Shown: piece by piece, positions 60,483 to 64,000 of the stretch | How the letters are laid out: every line of letters begins with the position of its first letter | How positions within the stretch are numbered: the stretch's first letter is position 1 | Origin: G965230065 sp965230065 | GTDB lineage: Bacteria; Bacteroidota; Bacteroidia; Cytophagales; Cyclobacteriaceae | Reading direction: 5' to 3' | DNA: 64,000 nucleotides | NCBI GenBank assembly: GCA_965230065.1 | Contig: OZ245942.1 | Span: 5,456,001-5,520,000 of the forward strand | The notes under the pieces: model-generated | What the model was told of the DNA's origin: nothing | What the model saw: only the letters and a program-made list of their open reading frames with translations | Databases searched by the model: none | Translations under genes and position numbers: made by a program

Positions 60483-62795
60483 ATGCCGAAAAATTTAGTA
60501 ATTGTAGAGTCACCTGCCAAAGCAAAAACCATTGAAGGATACCTGGGAAAAGACTATAAAGTGGCTTCCAGCTTTGGTCATGTTAGGGACTTGCCCAAGG
60601 GGGATGCTGCCATAGATGTAAAAAACGGGTTTAAGCCCACCTACGAAATTAACCCGGATAAAAAAGATGTGGTGAAACAACTGCAAAAAATGGCCAAAGA
60701 ATCTGAACTGATCTTCCTGGCCAGTGATGACGACCGCGAAGGCGAGGCCATTTCGTGGCACCTTAAGGAAGCTTTGTCACTGAATGATGACAATACACGC
60801 AGGATTGTTTTTCATGAAATCACTAAAAACGCGATACTGACTGCTATCAAATCGCCGCGTGTAATTGACCTGGACCTGGTGAATGCCCAGCAGGCACGCC
60901 GTATTCTGGACAGACTGGTTGGTTTTGAGCTTTCGCCCGTATTGTGGAAAAAAATCAAAGGTGGGCTATCGGCCGGACGCGTACAGTCTGTAGCCGTGCG
61001 GCTGATTGTGGAGCGGGAGCGTGAAATTCAGGATTTCACTCCCAAGTCCTCATTCAAGGTTTCTGCTTTTTTCAATATGGAAAACGGCAGCGTACTGAAA
61101 GCAGACTTGCCCCAAAAGTTTGACACTGAGGAAGAAGCCCACAAATTCCTGGAAGCATGTAAAGAGGCGGAGTTCACCATTGAAAAACTTGAGAAAAAGC
61201 CAGTAAAAAAATCACCAGCCCCTCCTTTTACTACGTCTACATTGCAGCAGGAAGCTTCCCGAAAAATGGGTTTTTCAGTGGCGCAAACCATGGCCATTGC
61301 GCAAAAATTGTACGAATCGGGCAAGATTACCTACATGCGTACAGACTCCCTTAACCTTTCTGACGATGCTATTAATAGTGCCAGTAACCAGATAACAACC
61401 GCTTATGGCGATGATTTTTTACAGAACCGGAAATATAAAACCAAGTCAGATTCGGCCCAGGAAGCACACGAAGCTATCAGGCCTACTGATTTTTCGGTAT
61501 CAGAAGCAGGGAAAGACAGAAATGAACAAAGGTTGTATGAACTGATATGGAAACGGGCCATCGCCTCTCAAATGTCGGATGCTCAGATAGAACGGACCAC
61601 AGCTACCATTTCCATTTCAACAGTGCCTCAGAAATTAACTGCTACCGGTGAAGTGATCAAGTTTGAAGGTTTTCTAAAGGTATACATTGAATCTACAGAT
61701 GATGACGAACAAGATACCGAAAGCAAAGACATGCTGCCCCCGCTGGAAATTGGCCAAAAGCTGAACCTCGACAATATGAAGGCGCGGCAATCGTTTACCC
61801 GGCATCCTCCGCGGTACACAGAAGCCAGCCTGGTGAAAAAACTGGAAGATTTGAATATCGGCAGGCCCTCTACATATGCCCCTACCATCTCTACAGTCCA
61901 AAAAAGAGGTTATATTTTAAAAGAAGACCGGCCCGGTGTAGAACGAGAGTACAAAGAAATTACTTTGCAAAACAAAGAAGTAAATACAGAAAAGCTGACC
62001 GAAATCACCGGAACGGAAAAGAAAAAACTATTTCCTACCGATACGGCCATGGTTGTTAATGATTTTCTTGTCAAATACTTCAGCGACATTGTAGACTTTT
62101 CATTCACTGCAGAAGTGGAAAAAGAACTGGATGAAATAGCCCAGGGCAAAAAACAGTGGGACCAAATGCTGGATGAATTTTACAAGCAATTTCATCCTTC
62201 TATTGAAGAAAGTGCGAATATAGACCGCTCTCAAGTAAACAATGAAAGGTATTTGGGAGATGACCCGAAAACCGGCTTGCCCGTATATGCCCGGCTTGCC
62301 AAGTTTGGCCCTGTTGTACAAATGGGCGAAACTGATGGAGAAGAAAAACCTAAATTTGCCAGTCTGCGCACAAACCAGTTCATTGATACGCTTACTTTTG
62401 AAGATGCCCTGGAATTGTTCAAACTTCCGCATGAAATCGGGGAATATGAAGGCGAACCCATGGTAACGAATATTGGTAAGTATGGCCCCTACATCCGGCA
62501 TAAAAATAAGTTTTACTCCCTACCCAAAGAGGAAGACCCGCTCACCGTAGAGCCTGAAAAAGCCATTGAAATCATAGAAGCCAAACGAAAACTGGATGCT
62601 GAAAAATACATCAAGGTTTTTGACGAAAATCCCGATGTACAAGTGCTCAAAGGCCCGTATGGCCCTTACATTAAGGTTGGTAGAAAAAATGTAAGAATTC
62701 CAAAAGACAAAGTTCCTGAAGAACTAACCCTGGAAGAATGCCTGGAACTGGCTGAAAAAGCCCCGGAGAAAAAGGGAAGGCGGAAGAAAAAGTAG
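60483..62795 (+). CDS. topA: DNA topoisomerase I (type IA)
   Basis: 770 residues. Removes negative supercoils, opposing gyrase. The Toprim domain opens with LVIVESPAKAKTIEGYLG and has SDDDREGEAISWHL (metal acidic cluster). The active-site motif ITYMRTDSLNLS has Tyr284. TSTLQQEASRKMGFSVAQTM, RPTDFS and GRPSTYAPTISTVQKRGYI follow. Instead of Cys4 zinc ribbons the C-terminus has repeats of the Topo_C type (YLGDDPKTGLPVYARLAKFG, NIGKYGPYIRHKNKFYSLPK, VLKGPYGPYIKVGRKNVRIP) and a basic tail. The stop codon is directly followed by a palindromic repeat. Confidence 0.98.
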   Translation: MPKNLVIVESPAKAKTIEGYLGKDYKVASSFGHVRDLPKGDAAIDVKNGFKPTYEINPDKKDVVKQLQKMAKESELIFLASDDDREGEAISWHLKEALSLNDDNTRRIVFHEITKNAILTAIKSPRVIDLDLVNAQQARRILDRLVGFELSPVLWKKIKGGLSAGRVQSVAVRLIVEREREIQDFTPKSSFKVSAFFNMENGSVLKADLPQKFDTEEEAHKFLEACKEAEFTIEKLEKKPVKKSPAPPFTTSTLQQEASRKMGFSVAQTMAIAQKLYESGKITYMRTDSLNLSDDAINSASNQITTAYGDDFLQNRKYKTKSDSAQEAHEAIRPTDFSVSEAGKDRNEQRLYELIWKRAIASQMSDAQIERTTATISISTVPQKLTATGEVIKFEGFLKVYIESTDDDEQDTESKDMLPPLEIGQKLNLDNMKARQSFTRHPPRYTEASLVKKLEDLNIGRPSTYAPTISTVQKRGYILKEDRPGVEREYKEITLQNKEVNTEKLTEITGTEKKKLFPTDTAMVVNDFLVKYFSDIVDFSFTAEVEKELDEIAQGKKQWDQMLDEFYKQFHPSIEESANIDRSQVNNERYLGDDPKTGLPVYARLAKFGPVVQMGETDGEEKPKFASLRTNQFIDTLTFEDALELFKLPHEIGEYEGEPMVTNIGKYGPYIRHKNKFYSLPKEEDPLTVEPEKAIEIIEAKRKLDAEKYIKVFDENPDVQVLKGPYGPYIKVGRKNVRIPKDKVPEELTLEECLELAEKAPEKKGRRKKK

Positions 62796-62883
62796 GCAGT
62801 GACAGTAGGCAGTATGTGCTGCCTACTGCTGCTGCCAACTGCCGCTGTTATTGCCGCTTTTTTACTGCCACTGCCAACTGTAT
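62796..62883. repeat. Intergenic GGCAGT/ACTGCC repeat with hairpin
   Basis: The whole gap between the topA and oxyR stop codons is made of degenerate GGCAGT and ACTGCC units. CAGTAGGCAG (62803-62812) and CTGCCTACTG (62819-62828) form a perfect 10-bp hairpin with a 6-base loop; further units CTGCCAACTGCCGCTG and ACTGCCACTGCCAACTG follow, with a T6 run at 62858-62863. It may end transcription from both genes. Confidence 0.72.
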
Positions 62884-63822
62884 CTACTTCCAATGTACCA
62901 CTTTACCCCTGTTTGGGTTCTTAACTACTTCTGGCACATGAGCCAAAATTTCTTCTTTTAATAAATCAATGAGCCTTTTTTTCATAAAACTTCGATGAAT
63001 AATCAGGCTTACTTCCCTCACGGGCTGCGGATTATTGAAACGGCGGACGTGGGTTAGCTGGGTTTCGCTCATATCCAGGGTGGCAAGTTCGGGTAAGAGT
63101 GTATAACCATGTTGTTTCTCAACAATGCGTTTGAGGGTTTCCAAACTGCCACTTTCAAACTTCAGAGGGTTATGGTTTTGGGCAAAAGCACGCTCGCTGC
63201 AAATGTTTACAGCCTGCATCCTGAAACAATGTCCTTCTTTGAGCAGCCACATATCGTTAATATCCAGATCGTCAAAATTTATCTTGTTCTTTTCAGAGAG
63301 CGGATGGGTAGTTGACATATAAACGGCAAAGGCTTCGTAAAATAAGGGGATTTCAACCAGGCTTTTTTCATGCATAGGCGATACAAGTACGCCCACATCC
63401 AGCAAATCATTGTTCAATTTGTAGGCAATTTGGTCAGACAGCAGCTCCTCTACAATCAGGTTTACTTGTGGATATTTTTGAATAAAATCGGTTACAAATA
63501 AAGGCAGCAGGTAAGGGCTTAAGGTAGGTATGATCCCAACTTTCAGATCACCCTGAAACATTTCCCTGGAATCCTGGATTACTTCTTTTACCCGGTTTAC
63601 CTCCCGTAAGCCAATCCGCGCCTGAGAAATAATTTGCTTTCCGATATCAGTGGTTAGTACGGGCTTTTTACTTCTGTCAAAAATCAACACGCCCAGTTCT
63701 TCCTCTAATTTTTTTACCTGCATGCTTAAAGTAGGCTGTGTAACGTAACAATGCTGGGCTGCTTCGGCAAAGTTTTTATGGGTATCTACGGCTAAAATGT
63801 ATTCTAACTGTGTGATTGTCAT
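62884..63822 (-). CDS. oxyR: Hydrogen peroxide-sensing LysR-type regulator OxyR
   Basis: 312 residues. N-terminal LysR helix-turn-helix (FAEAAQHCYVTQPTLSMQVK) and a C-terminal sensing domain with LKEGHCFRMQAVNICSERAF: Cys199 and Cys208 are at the same residue numbers as the peroxide-reactive pair of E. coli OxyR. So the protein should form a disulfide with H2O2 and turn on catalase and peroxiredoxin genes. No such gene is in the window. The upstream 90 bases to the next partial gene hold its promoter; LysR self-repression is usual. Confidence 0.96.
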   Translation of the reverse strand: MTITQLEYILAVDTHKNFAEAAQHCYVTQPTLSMQVKKLEEELGVLIFDRSKKPVLTTDIGKQIISQARIGLREVNRVKEVIQDSREMFQGDLKVGIIPTLSPYLLPLFVTDFIQKYPQVNLIVEELLSDQIAYKLNNDLLDVGVLVSPMHEKSLVEIPLFYEAFAVYMSTTHPLSEKNKINFDDLDINDMWLLKEGHCFRMQAVNICSERAFAQNHNPLKFESGSLETLKRIVEKQHGYTLLPELATLDMSETQLTHVRRFNNPQPVREVSLIIHRSFMKKRLIDLLKEEILAHVPEVVKNPNRGKVVHWK

Positions 63823-63912
63823 GCAATATAGATTTCATCTATGCAAAGATAATTGTTCCCTTGTTGAGGGCCTTTCAGTTCAATGCACGATTTGTTTATG
63901 AAAAGAAATCAC

Positions 63913-64000
63913 TTACAAATATACAAATGGGGCTTCTCCTGGTACGTGGGCCACCGCAATGCCAGGGAACTGATTGTCTAACCAACCCGCCAGCCATTGC
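63913..64000 (-). CDS. C-terminal end of an unidentified gene
   Basis: On the minus strand a frame is open from the window edge to a TAA at 63915-63913, giving the last 28 residues WLAGWLDNQFPGIAVAHVPG and EAPFVYL. The fragment looks like real coding sequence but is too short to identify. It is transcribed in the same direction as oxyR, 90 bases upstream of it. Confidence 0.5.
   Translation of the reverse strand, partial: QWLAGWLDNQFPGIAVAHVPGEAPFVYL

Noticed and set aside
62796..62883. CRISPR array
   Set aside because: Units are six bases and run in both directions, with no spacers and no cas genes.

Overview
The window looks like chromosome of a Bacteroidota bacterium, most likely a marine or aquatic member of the Cytophagales (Fulvivirga/Cyclobacteriaceae-like). 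The pointers are the gliding-type ABC transporter gldA-gldF-gldG, a TonB-dependent receptor with an N-terminal carboxypeptidase-regulatory-like domain, SiaB/SiaC family proteins, many lipoproteins with Bacteroidota-style lipoboxes, promoters with the Bacteroidota -7 element TAnnTTTG, and mostly absent Shine-Dalgarno sequences. Base composition appears uniform and moderately AT-rich. I found no prophage, insertion sequence, CRISPR array, rRNA or tRNA gene. No stretch above 300 bases lacks a gene; the longest gaps (21302-21598, 53761-54035, 33572-33820, 49391-49614) hold regulatory sequence or nothing recognisable.

Layout. 1-435 is the start of an ECF-type sigma factor, overlapped by a family 2 glycosyltransferase. 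1.7-7.4 kb (minus strand) holds a TPR protein, gyrA, an outer-membrane barrel protein and a two-domain FKBP lipoprotein. 7.6-13.9 kb is housekeeping metabolism (3-hydroxyacyl-CoA dehydrogenase, dapD, a glycosyltransferase, surE, a RibBA whose GTP cyclohydrolase half has lost its zinc cysteines). 14.0-14.9 kb is a RES/Xre toxin-antitoxin pair with a clear palindromic operator. 15-24.4 kb has a Tat-exported oxidoreductase, xseA, a LytS/LytR-type two-component pair and several envelope or cytosolic proteins of unknown role. 24.4-27.6 kb combines polyphosphate kinase ppk1 with, divergently, a SiaB kinase/SiaC phosphoprotein pair. 27.7-30 kb has lgt and a 2H-phosphoesterase/macrodomain pair. 30.1-33.6 kb is gldAFG.

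33.7-39.8 kb is the most distinctive unit: DUF4856 lipoprotein, imelysin-like lipoprotein lacking the usual GxHxxE motif, HTTM membrane protein and TonB-dependent receptor, all overlapping and preceded by two near-identical 17-bp palindromes that look like metal-repressor (Fur-type) operators. I infer an iron or other metal acquisition operon. 39.9-48 kb has two histidine kinases around a LolD/YbbA-like ATPase, an FtsX-like permease and a TesA-like esterase whose arrangement matches E. coli ybbA/ybbP/tesA. 48-54 kb contains secreted or membrane proteins of carbohydrate-related families, a flavin reductase and mannonate dehydratase. 54-57.6 kb pairs a K+-dependent-type membrane pyrophosphatase with a CPA1 Na+/H+ antiporter, suggesting linked ion energetics. 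57.7-64 kb ends with a NUMOD4/HNH protein, small membrane proteins, a SixA-like phosphatase, topA and oxyR (both redox cysteines present), then the tail of an unidentified gene.

The best candidates for follow-up are the HTTM/imelysin operon with its twin operators, the degenerate RibBA, the macrodomain/2H-phosphoesterase pair, the shifted GyrA box, and three unrelated palindromic repeats (one read in frame inside the HTTM gene).
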